Source of the DNA: Bacteroidales bacterium
GTDB lineage: Bacteria; Bacteroidota; Bacteroidia; Bacteroidales; F082
Direction: 5' to 3'
NCBI GenBank assembly: GCA_017439405.1
Contig: JAFSJF010000069.1
Span: forward strand, 1-64,000
DNA: 64,000 bases
The translations under genes were made by a program, and so were the position numbers. Positions within the stretch are counted from its first letter, which is position 1. Each line of letters opens with the position of its first letter. Of the stretch, positions 18,764 to 28,154 are shown one piece after another. A model generated the notes under the pieces. It saw only the letters and a program-made list of their open reading frames with translations, was not told the DNA's origin and ran no database searches.

Positions 18764-19383
18764 GGTTTCTTGAGGTTCATTAGGTTGGCGACCTCGGCGT
18801 TTTGCTGTTCGATGTAGTCGAGAACCTCATCACGGCCAAGACGGTCTTCAGCCGAGGTGACGAAAATGGGCGGCAGCTCCTCCCATTCCTCCAAAAGCCT
18901 CGTTTTCAACGCCTCGATGTTCTTCTTCAAATCGGATTTCGACACCTTGTCGGCCTTGGTGAAGACGATGCAGAACGGCACTTGGCTCTCGCCTAGCCAT
19001 TCCATGAAGCCGAGGTCGTTGTTCTGCGGCTCAAGGCGCGAATCGACGAGGACGAAAGTACACACCAAGTTGCGCCGACGCGAAATGTAGTTGTTGATCA
19101 TCACACGCCATTGCTCGCGGGTCTTCTTCGAGTGCTGGGCATAGCCATAGCCCGGCAAATCGACGAGATACCACGCATCGTTGACGATGAAATGGTTGAT
19201 GGCAACCGTCTTGCCCGGCACCGACGAGGTCTTGGCCAAGCCGCGACGCTGCACCAGCATGTTGATGAGCGAAGACTTGCCCACGTTGGAGCGTCCTATG
19301 AAGGCATATTCCGGCAGGCTCTCATTCGGCAGTTTGTCGATGCGCGTGTTACTCATCAGGAATTCGGCTTTCGTTATGTTCAT
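18760..19383 (-). CDS. engB: ribosome-biogenesis GTPase EngB/YihA/YsxC
   Basis: The protein has 207 residues. The GTPase motifs are G1 [13 protein letters not shown]3 DLPGYG and G4 FTKADK, with the family-specific [12 protein letters not shown] and LVDSRLEP. It assists late assembly of the large ribosomal subunit and is usually essential. Its last codons (LKKP) run into a heptad repeat array and the stop is formed by that array. It is followed on the same strand by the YeaQ-like gene. Confidence 0.95.
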   Translation of the reverse strand: MNITKAEFLMSNTRIDKLPNESLPEYAFIGRSNVGKSSLINMLVQRRGLAKTSSVPGKTVAINHFIVNDAWYLVDLPGYGYAQHSKKTREQWRVMINNYISRRRNLVCTFVLVDSRLEPQNNDLGFMEWLGESQVPFCIVFTKADKVSKSDLKKNIEALKTRLLEEWEELPPIFVTSAEDRLGRDEVLDYIEQQNAEVANLMNLKKP

Positions 19384-19460
19384 TTTGAGTTGGGGGTTTG
19401 GAGTGTTGAGTTAGGAATGTCCAGTTTGGAGTGTTGAGTGTTGAGTTAGGGGTTGGATTG
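19384..19460. repeat. heptad repeat array, CTCAACA/CTCCAAA type
   Basis: On the minus strand the sequence is a run of 7-bp units such as CCCCTAA, CTCAACA, CTCAACA, CTCCAAA, TTCCTAA. It fills the gap between glsB and engB, and the glsB stop codon is its first TAA. Confidence 0.75.
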
Positions 19461-20417
19461 AAGGTGCAGGGGAACGGCGTTTTTGTCGTAGGTCATGTGG
19501 CGTTTGGCCTTCTCCTCAAACATATCGCTCATGGTCAGCAACATACCCGTTTCCTCCACGCTGCCGAAGCCCGGATTGAGGGCTGTCCCAAACGAGCGCA
19601 ACGTGGGCGAGAGGTTCATGTAGGCGTTCACCAAGGGCGGCACGGCGGCTCCTCGCTCCCTGACGCGCTTCACCAGTATTTTGTAGTTCTCGCTGAAGTT
19701 GTCGCCAGTGAAAATGGCCTCAAGCTCCGCCGGGTCGGCCTGGATGGGCAAGCCAAGCTCTGGCCGAGGCGCGACGAGGTTTTCCTTGTCGGGGAAGTGC
19801 TTTTGGATGAAATAAAGAATCATGTCGCGGGCCATGCGGTCGAGTTGCGGATACATGGTCACCTTGCCGAAATAATACTTGGCCGTGGGATGGACATCAC
19901 GGATGGAACCAAGACCATCCCACAGATTGTCAAGGGAATACAACCCTTTCGAAAGGCTCTTTGAGGGTTGGTAGTCGGGCTGCACAAACGAGCGACCCAA
20001 CTCCAACGTATAAGGCAAATACTCCTTCACGAACTTTTCGGAATAATGGAAAAGCTCGCTTGTGGGCGTGTCAACCTGTCCGTTTTCGTCCACGGGCAGG
20101 TGGTCGCAAAGCAGGAAGCGGTAGCCGCCCACAATGGCCTTGTCTATGGGGTTCCAAACAATCAGCTGCTCGAAGCAATTGTCTTCGCGAGTATCGAACA
20201 CGTCAACATCGCAGGCGAGGCCTGTGCCGCCACCCGAGTCGCGGAAGCTGATTTCGCGGAGTCGCCCAATCTCGCGCATGATGGCAGGCGAATTGTGGGC
20301 GTTGACGATATAAAGCTCGTTTCCTGCATTGTTCGTCTTACGGAAAAAACGCTCTATGGTCAGTTCCTCCATGATTTCCGAAACGGGAACCGGATCGATG
20401 ATTCTTTCCATTTTCAT
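19446..20417 (-). CDS. glsB: GNAT-fold N-acyltransferase, GlsB-like (glycine lipid synthesis)
   Basis: The protein has 323 residues. It resembles the OlsB/hemolysin-type N-acyltransferases: MREIGRLREISFRDSGGGTGLACDVD, FEQLIVWNPIDKAIVGGYR, LELGRSFVQPDYQ and YYFGKVTMYP. In Bacteroides GlsB joins a 3-hydroxy fatty acid to glycine as the first step to glycine lipids. GlsA, the O-acyltransferase for the second step, is encoded just upstream with a 4-nt overlap. The pairing supports the assignment. The name rests on family and gene order, not experiment. Confidence 0.8.
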   Translation of the reverse strand: MKMERIIDPVPVSEIMEELTIERFFRKTNNAGNELYIVNAHNSPAIMREIGRLREISFRDSGGGTGLACDVDVFDTREDNCFEQLIVWNPIDKAIVGGYRFLLCDHLPVDENGQVDTPTSELFHYSEKFVKEYLPYTLELGRSFVQPDYQPSKSLSKGLYSLDNLWDGLGSIRDVHPTAKYYFGKVTMYPQLDRMARDMILYFIQKHFPDKENLVAPRPELGLPIQADPAELEAIFTGDNFSENYKILVKRVRERGAAVPPLVNAYMNLSPTLRSFGTALNPGFGSVEETGMLLTMSDMFEEKAKRHMTYDKNAVPLHLQSNP

Positions 20418-21289
20418 ATCGTGTAGTTTTTGTTCGGGTCAAAGTCAAGATTGCAGTCGCCGGCAAGCTGGTAGGAGAACGTCCGCAGTTTCTCGGCCCA
20501 TTGCGCGTCGGTGAAACGGCGGTCGAAAACCTGGTAGGGAATCGGCTTGCCGAACGCTATGGTGAGTTTCTTGTTGCGTTGCTTGAAGAACTCGTCGACG
20601 AGGAAGGCCATCTCAATGTTTACCTTGATTTTCAACTTCTTGCGCCAACGAGCGAGGTTGTAGAAGAACTTGGAGTTGCGTCCTTCGATGTAGACCGGAA
20701 CGATGTCTCTCCGACAGGCCTTCGACTTGGTGACGAAGGTCTTTTTCCACTCCAAGTCCTGGATTTTGCCGTCGTCGGTCTTGCGCGAGCAAAGCCCGAA
20801 AGGAAAATAGCAGATGGTGGCGTCGCCCGCGAAAGTCTCGTTGAAGAGGCGGATGTTCTCTTCGCGGTTGGCGGTCGCGCTGCCCACCTTGTTGACGGGG
20901 ATGAAGATCGGTTCCAAAGGCTTGACGAACATGAGGAAATCGTTCACAGGCGTCAGGGTTTCGCCGCGATGGTTGCCCACAACACCGATGAGGGCGATGC
21001 CGTCGAGGCCGCCCAACGGATGGTTGGAAGCGACCAAAACGCGCTCGCTACGCATCAGATTGTCAACGCCTTTCAACTCCAACTCAAGGTTGAAGTCGGC
21101 AATGAGCGCGTTGATGAAGTCCACGCCTTGCAGATGACCGTATCGGGTCAAAATCCCGTTGATGTCTGCCTCATGGAGCAGTCTCTGGATCTTACGGAAA
21201 AGCCAGTCGGGCATCCATTTCATCAGCTTGGGCACCTTGGCCGTGAAGATTTTGCGCAAGTCGATCAGGTTGGTTTGTTCTGGTTCCAT
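20414..21289 (-). CDS. glsA: PlsC-like O-acyltransferase, GlsA-like (glycine lipid synthesis)
   Basis: The protein has 291 residues from the ATG at 21289. The acyltransferase motif is ASNHPLGGLDGIAL (NHxxxxD), followed by FIPVNKVGS, FPFGLCSRK and VPVYIEGRNS, as in the hemolysin-like subgroup. In Bacteroides GlsA adds the second fatty acid to commendamide (N-acyl glycine). The gene is transcribed away from mraZ and is coupled to glsB by an ATGA overlap. A start 17 codons earlier exists but adds a stretch not expected in the family. Confidence 0.8.
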   Translation of the reverse strand: MEPEQTNLIDLRKIFTAKVPKLMKWMPDWLFRKIQRLLHEADINGILTRYGHLQGVDFINALIADFNLELELKGVDNLMRSERVLVASNHPLGGLDGIALIGVVGNHRGETLTPVNDFLMFVKPLEPIFIPVNKVGSATANREENIRLFNETFAGDATICYFPFGLCSRKTDDGKIQDLEWKKTFVTKSKACRRDIVPVYIEGRNSKFFYNLARWRKKLKIKVNIEMAFLVDEFFKQRNKKLTIAFGKPIPYQVFDRRFTDAQWAEKLRTFSYQLAGDCNLDFDPNKNYTI

Positions 21290-21440
21290 AGCGTTCTTTG
21301 GCAACAATAACCTGCAAAAATAATAAAAAGAAAGACGCAAAAACCTTTTTTGCCGAAAAAGCAGCTTCCTTTTGTAGCCGTAAATTTTATATTTACTTGA
21401 TTTTTAACTTATTAACATCTTATGTTTATAACTTTTTCCC

Positions 21441-21470
21441 AAAAAGTGGGAAAAAGTGGTGTATGGTGGG
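21441..21470 (+). promoter_or_regulatory. MraZ-box-like operator: three GTGG[G/T] repeats at 10-bp spacing
   Basis: GTGGG at 21446, GTGGT at 21456 and GTGGG at 21466 follow each other at exactly one helical turn, 41 bp before mraZ. MraZ binds tandem TGGG-type repeats with a 10-bp period in other bacteria and represses its own dcw operon. Confidence 0.75.
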
Positions 21471-21511
21471 AAAAAATGCACTAATTTAGCACCCTGAAAC
21501 GAAGAAGAAAA

Positions 21512-21958
21512 ATGAGTTATCCGGTTGGACATTTCAGTTGCAAGTTGGACGCCAAGGGAAGGCTAATGATTCCAAGCGACTTCAAGGAGCAGATGGGGGC
21601 GCAAGCCGAGGAAGGCTTTGTGCTGCGACCCGGCTCCAACAAGAAGTGCTTGGAGCTTTTCACGCGCAAGGACTGGGACGAAGTGCAGGAAAAGTTCCGC
21701 ACCTCGCTCAACCCGTTCAACCCGCAGCACGAGGCCGTCATCCGCAAGTACAACGCCGGGGCGCGCTTCGCCAAGTTGGATGCCAACGGACGACTCCAGA
21801 TTCCCAAGGAACTGATTGACAAAGGTTTCGTTACGAAAGACATCATCATCACCTCGGTGACGACGAAGATGGAAATCTGGGACAAGAGCCTATACGAAGC
21901 CGCCGTCGAAAGCTTGGACGACGAAGTGTTCATGCAGATTTTGAGCGACATCAAATAA
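21512..21958 (+). CDS. mraZ: MraZ, dcw cluster regulator
   Basis: The protein has 148 residues and two SpoVT/AbrB-like halves. The first has GHFSCKLDAKGRLMIPSDFK and the second YNAGARFAKLDANGRLQIPKEL, each with the D.kGR..iP signature. MraZ binds the direct repeats upstream of its own gene. It opens the division and cell-wall cluster, followed 20 nt later by rsmH, which is the standard order. Confidence 0.95.
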   Translation: MSYPVGHFSCKLDAKGRLMIPSDFKEQMGAQAEEGFVLRPGSNKKCLELFTRKDWDEVQEKFRTSLNPFNPQHEAVIRKYNAGARFAKLDANGRLQIPKELIDKGFVTKDIIITSVTTKMEIWDKSLYEAAVESLDDEVFMQILSDIK

Positions 21959-21978
21959 CAAACGAGGAGGACGCGACG

Positions 21979-22872
21979 ATGTATCACAATCCTGTCATGT
22001 TGGACGAGTGTTTGAAAGGGCTGAACATCAACCCTGAAGGCGTGTATGCCGACGTCACTTTCGGCGGCGGAGGCCATTCGCGTGCCATCCTCGACCGACT
22101 CACGACGGGACATCTCTACGCCTTCGACCAAGACGAAGATGCCGCCAAAAACGCCTTCGACGACCCGCGTTTCACCTTCATCCCGCAGAATTTCAGGTAC
22201 TTCAAGAACTTCATCCAACTCTACCACGGTGGCCGGATTGACGGCGTGCTGGCCGACTTGGGCGTTTCGTCGCACCAGTTCGACACGCCCGAAAAGGGTT
22301 TCTCGACCCGCTTCGACGGCCAACTCGACATGCGCATGAGCCAAAGCACGCCCAACGACGCCGCCACCGTCGTGAACACCTACGACCTCGACGACCTGAC
22401 GCGCATATTGGCTCTCTACGGCGAGGTGCAACAAGCCCGTTGGTTTGCCTCAGACATCGTTATGGCGAGAGACACGGAACCCATCGAGACGACGGCGCAA
22501 CTGAAAGTTGCCGTACAGAAACGCCTTCCGAAAGGCAAAGAAAACAAGGTGTTGGCGCAGGTCTTCCAAGCTCTGCGCATCGAGGTGAACCAAGAGATGG
22601 ACGCGCTGGAAGCCTTCCTCGCGCAGTGTCCCGGCGTGCTCAAAAGCGGTGGCAGGGTCGTGGTGATGTCGTACCACTCGTTGGAAGACCGCCTCGTGAA
22701 GAACTTCTTCAAGACGGGCAACGCCGAGGGCAAGGAAGAGAAAGACTTCTTCGGCAACCTGCTCACACCTTATCAATTAATCACGCGCAAGCCGATTGTG
22801 CCCTCCGAGGAGGAAGTGGAGCGCAACAGTCGCGCCCGCAGCGCCAAACTCAGAATCGCGGAAAGGAGATAA
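21979..22872 (+). CDS. rsmH: 16S rRNA (cytosine1402-N4)-methyltransferase RsmH
   Basis: The protein has 297 residues and begins YHNPVMLDECLKGL. The SAM-binding DVTFGGGGHSRAIL comes next, then GVLADLGVSSHQFD, GFSTRFDGQLDMRM, QALRIEVNQEMDAL and VVMSYHSLEDRLVKNFF. These are the full family landmarks. It methylates C1402 of 16S rRNA. The stop is followed 2 nt later by the FtsL-like start. Confidence 0.97.
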   Translation: MYHNPVMLDECLKGLNINPEGVYADVTFGGGGHSRAILDRLTTGHLYAFDQDEDAAKNAFDDPRFTFIPQNFRYFKNFIQLYHGGRIDGVLADLGVSSHQFDTPEKGFSTRFDGQLDMRMSQSTPNDAATVVNTYDLDDLTRILALYGEVQQARWFASDIVMARDTEPIETTAQLKVAVQKRLPKGKENKVLAQVFQALRIEVNQEMDALEAFLAQCPGVLKSGGRVVVMSYHSLEDRLVKNFFKTGNAEGKEEKDFFGNLLTPYQLITRKPIVPSEEEVERNSRARSAKLRIAERR

Positions 22873-22874
22873 CC

Positions 22875-23234
22875 ATGGCAAGGAAAGACAAGAAAAAGAA
22901 AAGAAACGTGAACATCATGAGCGTTTTGGGCGGCAACTTCCTCGTCAAGGAGAAATTCGCCAAGCAGTTCCCCTTTATGGTCTATGTGACCGCACTGCTC
23001 ATGCTGCTGATTTACAACACCTACGTCGCCGAGGAGCGCAACCGCGAGATTGCCGCAGCCACGAAGGAGCTGAACGACCTGCATGTGGAATACATCCAGA
23101 TGAAGTCGGCGGTGATGGAAGCCTCGAAGCAGTCGGTGCTGGCCCGCAAGCTGAAAGACTCGGGCATTAAGGAGCCTGTGGAACCGCTCAAGCGCATCAA
23201 CATAGAAGAAACGACAAAGAAAACGGAGGAATGA
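22875..23234 (+). CDS. ftsL: FtsL-like divisome protein (FtsL/DivIC type)
   Basis: The protein has 119 residues. A basic cytoplasmic N-terminus (MARKDKKKKR) is followed by one membrane helix near 36-54 and a helical periplasmic part with heptad-like spacing (AAATKELNDLHVEYIQMKSAVMEASKQ). Sequence identity in this family is low. The call rests on topology, size and the place between rsmH and ftsI. It would form part of the FtsQLB complex that activates septal peptidoglycan synthesis. The start codon lies 2 nt after the rsmH stop. Confidence 0.8.
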   Translation: MARKDKKKKRNVNIMSVLGGNFLVKEKFAKQFPFMVYVTALLMLLIYNTYVAEERNREIAAATKELNDLHVEYIQMKSAVMEASKQSVLARKLKDSGIKEPVEPLKRINIEETTKKTEE

Positions 23235-23237
23235 GCC

Positions 23238-25289
23238 ATGAAGATTGAACCCAAGACCGATACCCTTTGGAAGACCCAACTGGTGTATTTCCTCGTCCTG
23301 CTTTTCGGAATCGTCATTCTCGCGAAGGTCGTGGTGATGATTACAAGAGACAGCAAGGAATACCAGGCCTTGGCCGAGCAGCGCGAATACCGCATCAGGG
23401 AGATGGAAGCCTCGCGGGGCAACATCTTCTCCGCCGATGGCAACCTGATGGCCACCTCAGTGCCCGTCTTCGACGTTTATTTCGACTCCAAGACGGTCGA
23501 TCAGGCGGTGTTTAACGCCCAAATCGACACGCTGAGCCAACAATTGGCCTCCATGCTCCCGCGACGCAAGGCCTCCGAATGGAAGAAATACCTCAGCGAC
23601 GCCAAGGCCGACGGCAAGCGCTACCTGCCCATCGCCAAAAACCAGTCGTTGAACAACTACCGCAAGATGCAGCAGTTTGCCATCTTCAAGCTGGGTCCCA
23701 ACCGTGGCGGCATCATCGGGGAGAAGAAGATACGCCGCGCAAGACCCTACAACGAGCTGGCGGGCCGCATGATAGGCTATGTGAACGAGAACGAGAATCT
23801 CTATGTGGGCATCGAGGGTGCCTACAACGACTACCTCAAAGGCCAAAACGGTCACCAACTGGTAAGACGCATCCACCACGGCGACTGGGTGCCCGTCGAT
23901 TCCGACGAGGACGAGGACGCCCGCAACGGCAACGACGTGGTCACCACTTTCGACATCAACTTGCAGGACATCGTGGAGAGTGCGCTCCACAACACGCTCA
24001 CCGAGAACAAGGCCGAGCAAGGCTGCGCCATATTGATGGACGTGGAGACCGGCTACATCCGCGCCATGGCCAACCTGAAACTCAACCACGAGACGCAAGC
24101 CTATGAAGAGTCGTACAACTTCGCCATGGCCGAGCGCTACGAACCAGGCTCGGTGTTCAAGATCGCCTCGATGGTCGTGCTGCTCAACCACAACCCCAAC
24201 CTGAAGCTCACCGACAAGGTGAACATCGGCAACGGCGCCATCAAGTTCTCGAACCGCACGATGAAGGACGACCACAGCTTCACTAAAGACGGCATCTGCA
24301 CCGTGCAGGAAGTCATCGAGCAGTCGTCGAACAAAGGTACCGCCGTGCTAATTACCAAAGCCTTCGCCGCTCATCCCGAAAAGTACGTCGATGGGCTGTA
24401 TGCCTTGGGCCTGAACAAGAAAATCGGGACAGGCATCGCGGGCGAGGCACAACCCCTCATCAAGCACCCCAACGACAAGACCAAGGACGGAAAGAAAATC
24501 TGGTCAAACGTTTCACTTCCTTGGATGTCAATTGGTTACGAAGTCAACGTAACGCCATTGCAGCTCATCACGCTCTACAACGCCATAGCCAACGGAGGCC
24601 GCATGATGAAGCCCCAGTTCGTGACCGAGGTGCGCCACGGCAACCAGACCATTGAAAAATTCGACCCCGTGGTGCTGAATGAGCAGATTGCCTCTCCCGA
24701 AGCCATCGCCATGCTGCAAACCATGCTGGAGGGCGTGGTGGAACGCGGCACCGCCAAGCGTCAGCTGGCCGACTGCAACTTCAAGACTGCAGGCAAGACC
24801 GGCACCGCGCAATACTGCGACCCGCGCATGGGCTACAAATACAGCGAACCCGGCGTGGGCCACAAGCTCTACAACACCACTTTCGTGGGCTACTTCCCCG
24901 CCGACAAGCCCAAATACAGCTGCATCGTCGTGGTCAACCGCGCAAGAGGCCGTTATTGGGCGGCAGGCAGCGTGTCGGCACCCGGTTTCCGCGAAATCGC
25001 CGAAAAGGTCTATGCCATGCGCCTCGGCGTGCAGGAAGACAAATCCCTGACCGACAGCCTCTACCGGCAAGGAGCCACTCCCGAAATCGACGTCAACCGA
25101 TTCGACTTCAAATCGCACGCCGTGCCGAATGTCATCGGAATGGACGTCAGCGATGCCGTCTATGTCCTTGAAGGGCTTGGAATCAAGACCAGTTTCAGCG
25201 GACAAGGCAGGGTGAAGGAACAATCACTACACGCAGGCGACAGCATCAAAAGAAACAGCACCATTAACCTAAAACTTGAATGTCTATGA
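23238..25289 (+). CDS. ftsI: septal transpeptidase FtsI (class B PBP with PASTA domain)
   Basis: The protein has 683 residues. A single N-terminal membrane helix is followed by a pedestal domain and the transpeptidase domain. The nucleophile motif is S305-V-F-K308, the second motif is SSN in the stretch EQSSNKGTA, and K520-T-G is the third. A C-terminal PASTA domain ([22 protein letters not shown]) is typical of Bacteroidota. It cross-links septal peptidoglycan together with FtsW. The stop overlaps the murE start. Confidence 0.95.
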   Translation: MKIEPKTDTLWKTQLVYFLVLLFGIVILAKVVVMITRDSKEYQALAEQREYRIREMEASRGNIFSADGNLMATSVPVFDVYFDSKTVDQAVFNAQIDTLSQQLASMLPRRKASEWKKYLSDAKADGKRYLPIAKNQSLNNYRKMQQFAIFKLGPNRGGIIGEKKIRRARPYNELAGRMIGYVNENENLYVGIEGAYNDYLKGQNGHQLVRRIHHGDWVPVDSDEDEDARNGNDVVTTFDINLQDIVESALHNTLTENKAEQGCAILMDVETGYIRAMANLKLNHETQAYEESYNFAMAERYEPGSVFKIASMVVLLNHNPNLKLTDKVNIGNGAIKFSNRTMKDDHSFTKDGICTVQEVIEQSSNKGTAVLITKAFAAHPEKYVDGLYALGLNKKIGTGIAGEAQPLIKHPNDKTKDGKKIWSNVSLPWMSIGYEVNVTPLQLITLYNAIANGGRMMKPQFVTEVRHGNQTIEKFDPVVLNEQIASPEAIAMLQTMLEGVVERGTAKRQLADCNFKTAGKTGTAQYCDPRMGYKYSEPGVGHKLYNTTFVGYFPADKPKYSCIVVVNRARGRYWAAGSVSAPGFREIAEKVYAMRLGVQEDKSLTDSLYRQGATPEIDVNRFDFKSHAVPNVIGMDVSDAVYVLEGLGIKTSFSGQGRVKEQSLHAGDSIKRNSTINLKLECL

Positions 25290-26785
25290 AAATCAAAGAG
25301 ATACTAACGAATTGCAATTTGATGGAAATCGAAGGCGACAAGGACATCGACATTCTTGACCTGGCCTTCGACTCGCGCAAAGTCAAGGATGGCAGCCTGT
25401 TTTTCGCCGTGAGAGGCACCCAAGTGGATGGCCACGACTACATCGACAAGGCCGTTGAGCAAGGCGCAAAAGCCGTCGTTTGCGAGAAAATGCCCAAAAG
25501 CAAGGCCAACGGCGTGACATACATACAAGCGGAAAACTCGGCCTACGTTCTCGGCGTGGCCGCCTCCAACTTCTTCGGCAACCCATCAAAGGAGCTAAAG
25601 CTCGTCGGCGTGACCGGCACCAACGGCAAGACCACCATCGCCACCTTATTATATAGGCTCTTCACCGATGCGGGCTTCTGCTGCGGACTGCTCTCCACGA
25701 TTGAGAACATCGTCAGCCACGAAGTGATTCCCTCGACGCACACTACACCCGACCCACTGGAACTCAACGCTTTGCTCCGCAAGATGGTGGAAAGCGGCTG
25801 CGAATATGCATTCATGGAAGTCAGCTCGCACAGCGTGGCCCAAGAGCGCATCGCGGGGTTGCACTTCGCGGGCGGCATCTTCACCAACCTCACCCACGAC
25901 CATCTCGACTACCATAAGACGATGGCCAACTACCGCAACGCAAAGAAAAAATTCTTCGACAACCTGCCTGACTCAGCCTTCGCCCTCACCAACCTTGACG
26001 ACAAGAACGGCGCGGTCATGTTGCAAAACACGCGGGCCAAGAAGCTGACCTACGCCCTGAAGCATGACGCCGACTTCAAGGGCATCGTCATGGAAAGCCA
26101 TTTTGACGGCATGTTGCTGAAAGTGAACGGCGTGGAAGTATTCACCCAACTTGTCGGAGGCTTCAACGCCAGCAACCTCTTGGCCATTTACGGCGCGGCC
26201 ATTGCTTTAGGCCTCAACAAGGATGAATTGTTAATGGAAATCAGCAAGTTGAAGGGTGCCAACGGTCGCTTCGACATGGTACATTCCGACAACGGCATCG
26301 TAGGAATCGTCGATTACGCCCACACCCCCGACGCCCTCGAAAACGTACTGACGACCATCAACGAGGTAAAGAAATCCGGTGCTTTCAAAAGCCCATCCAC
26401 GGACTCTAAACTCTCAACCCTAAACCCTCAACTGATCACCGTGGTGGGCTGCGGCGGCAACCGCGATACCACCAAGCGCCCCGAGATGGCTGCCGTGGCC
26501 GTTAGGCTCAGCGACCGCGTAATCCTCACCAGCGACAATCCGCGCAACGAAGACCCCGACGAAATCATCCGGCAGATGAAATCCGGCATCGCCACAGAGG
26601 ACGGCCACAAAGTGCTTTCCATCACCAACCGCCACGAAGCCATCCGCGTGGCCGTGGCCTTGGCCAAGAAGGGCGACATCATCCTTGTGGCTGGGAAGGG
26701 ACATGAGAACTATCAGGAAATCAAAGGAATAAAGAACCATTTCGATGACAAGGAAGAATTGTCGGAAGCATTCAAGGAGACCTAA
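25286..26785 (+). CDS. murE: UDP-MurNAc-L-Ala-D-Glu:meso-diaminopimelate ligase MurE
   Basis: The protein has 499 residues from the ATG overlapping the ftsI stop; another ATG lies two codons earlier. It has an N-terminal UDP-binding domain, the ATPase P-loop [22 protein letters not shown], and the C-terminal DNPRNEDP motif that marks meso-diaminopimelate specificity. Between residues ~367 and 384, just before [11 protein letters not shown], lies an extra stretch ([15 protein letters not shown]) encoded by a heptad repeat. The insertion keeps the frame and sits in a linker, so activity is probably kept. Confidence 0.95.
   Translation: MKIKEILTNCNLMEIEGDKDIDILDLAFDSRKVKDGSLFFAVRGTQVDGHDYIDKAVEQGAKAVVCEKMPKSKANGVTYIQAENSAYVLGVAASNFFGNPSKELKLVGVTGTNGKTTIATLLYRLFTDAGFCCGLLSTIENIVSHEVIPSTHTTPDPLELNALLRKMVESGCEYAFMEVSSHSVAQERIAGLHFAGGIFTNLTHDHLDYHKTMANYRNAKKKFFDNLPDSAFALTNLDDKNGAVMLQNTRAKKLTYALKHDADFKGIVMESHFDGMLLKVNGVEVFTQLVGGFNASNLLAIYGAAIALGLNKDELLMEISKLKGANGRFDMVHSDNGIVGIVDYAHTPDALENVLTTINEVKKSGAFKSPSTDSKLSTLNPQLITVVGCGGNRDTTKRPEMAAVAVRLSDRVILTSDNPRNEDPDEIIRQMKSGIATEDGHKVLSITNRHEAIRVAVALAKKGDIILVAGKGHENYQEIKGIKNHFDDKEELSEAFKET
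26402..26433 (+). repeat. heptad repeat inserted in frame inside murE
   Basis: CTCTAAA, CTCTCAA, CCCTAAA, CCCTCAA is a 7-bp-period run inside the coding frame. It is the same repeat family seen between genes elsewhere in the window. Confidence 0.75.
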
Positions 26786-26788
26786 ACC

Positions 26789-28066
26789 ATGTTGTACTAT
26801 CTGTTCAATTACCTGCAAAAATGCAACTTCCCGGGCGCGGGCGTGTTCAACTACGTCACCTTCCGCGCGGCGGCGGCGGTCATCCTGGCCCTTATCATTT
26901 CGGTGTGGTTCGGCAACTACTTCATCAACCTTCTGAAACGCAAGAAAGTCGTTGAAACCCAACGCGATGTAAAGACCGACCCGTACAACACCGCGAAAAA
27001 AGGCGTGCCCACCATGGGCGGCGTCATCATCATCACGGCCATCCTGATTCCCGTGTTGCTGGTGGGAAAACTGCACAGCATCTATACAATCCTTATGATT
27101 GTCACCACCTTGATTCTCGGCACTTTAGGCTTTGCCGACGACTACATCAAGACCTTCAAAAAGAATAAGGACGGACTGAAGCCGAAAGTCAAGTTGGGCG
27201 GACAAATCCTGCTGGGATTGATAGTAGGCCTAACCTTGCGTTTCAGTCCCGCCGTGCAAATCAACGAGACGGTGAGCCTCAAAATAGAGGACAACAAGGA
27301 AGTGGTCGTGAAAAGCCCCGACGTGAAATCGACAAAGACGACCATCCCCTTCCTGAAGAACCACAACCTCAACTACGCCGACCTCTTCCGTTGGGCCGGC
27401 CCGAAGTGGATGTACAACTTGGCTTGGGTCTTCCTCGTGCTGCTCACCGTGTTCATCGTGGCGGCTGTCTCCAACGGAAGTAACCTCAACGACGGCATGG
27501 ACGGCATGGCCTCAGGCAACTCGGCCATCATCGGCATCACCTTGGTCGTCTTGGCCTACATTTCGAGTAACGCCGTGACCGCCAGCCACTTCAACCTAAT
27601 GTATATCCCTGGAAGCGAGGAGCTTGTGGTGTTTTTGGCCGCCTTCGTCGGTGCGCTCATAGGCTTTCTCTGGTTCAACTCCTACCCCGCACAAATCTTC
27701 ATGGGCGACACGGGCAGCCTGACCATCGGCGGCATCATCGCGGTGTCGGCCATCATCATGCACAAGGAGCTGTTGCTGCCCTTGCTTTGCGGCGTGTTCC
27801 TTTTCGAAATACTCTCCGACTTGGACGTGAAGCTCTTCCTCAAGCGCGGCAAGAAGCACAGGATATGGAAGAAAGGCCCCTTGCACGACCATTTCCGCAC
27901 GAGCTACAGCGACTTCAAGAAGGCATGGCCCGACTCGACCGTCACCTTCAAGGGTCGAGGCGAGGGCTACAACACCGTCCACCACGAGGTGAAAATCACC
28001 CTCCGTTTCTGGATCGTGACGATACTTTTGGCGGCGTTCACATTGATAACGTTCAAAATCAGATAA
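26789..28066 (+). CDS. mraY: phospho-MurNAc-pentapeptide transferase MraY
   Basis: The protein has 425 residues and about ten membrane helices. It contains KKGVPTMGGVIII, GFADDYIKT, NGSNLNDGMDGMASG with the catalytic Asp cluster, and FMGDTGSLTIGG followed by HDHF-like residues (LHDHFRTSY). It moves phospho-MurNAc-pentapeptide onto undecaprenyl phosphate to make lipid I. The insert before NYADLFRW makes it longer than the E. coli protein, which is usual in Bacteroidota. Confidence 0.96.
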   Translation: MLYYLFNYLQKCNFPGAGVFNYVTFRAAAAVILALIISVWFGNYFINLLKRKKVVETQRDVKTDPYNTAKKGVPTMGGVIIITAILIPVLLVGKLHSIYTILMIVTTLILGTLGFADDYIKTFKKNKDGLKPKVKLGGQILLGLIVGLTLRFSPAVQINETVSLKIEDNKEVVVKSPDVKSTKTTIPFLKNHNLNYADLFRWAGPKWMYNLAWVFLVLLTVFIVAAVSNGSNLNDGMDGMASGNSAIIGITLVVLAYISSNAVTASHFNLMYIPGSEELVVFLAAFVGALIGFLWFNSYPAQIFMGDTGSLTIGGIIAVSAIIMHKELLLPLLCGVFLFEILSDLDVKLFLKRGKKHRIWKKGPLHDHFRTSYSDFKKAWPDSTVTFKGRGEGYNTVHHEVKITLRFWIVTILLAAFTLITFKIR

Positions 28067-28110
28067 ACCAACGACGAGCGGCTGCCACGCTGCGACAGCC
28101 ACACAAAAAA

Positions 28111-28150
28111 CAACCAACAACTTTCAATTGTCAACTATCAACTTTCAACT
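28111..28150 (+). repeat. heptad repeat array, CAACTTT type, at the truncated 5' end of murD
   Basis: CAACCAA, CAACTTT, CAATTGT, CAACTAT, CAACTTT, CAACT run tandemly and end 4 nt before the shortened murD. Upstream lies only a short gap after mraY. Confidence 0.75.
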
Positions 28151-28154
28151 GAAC

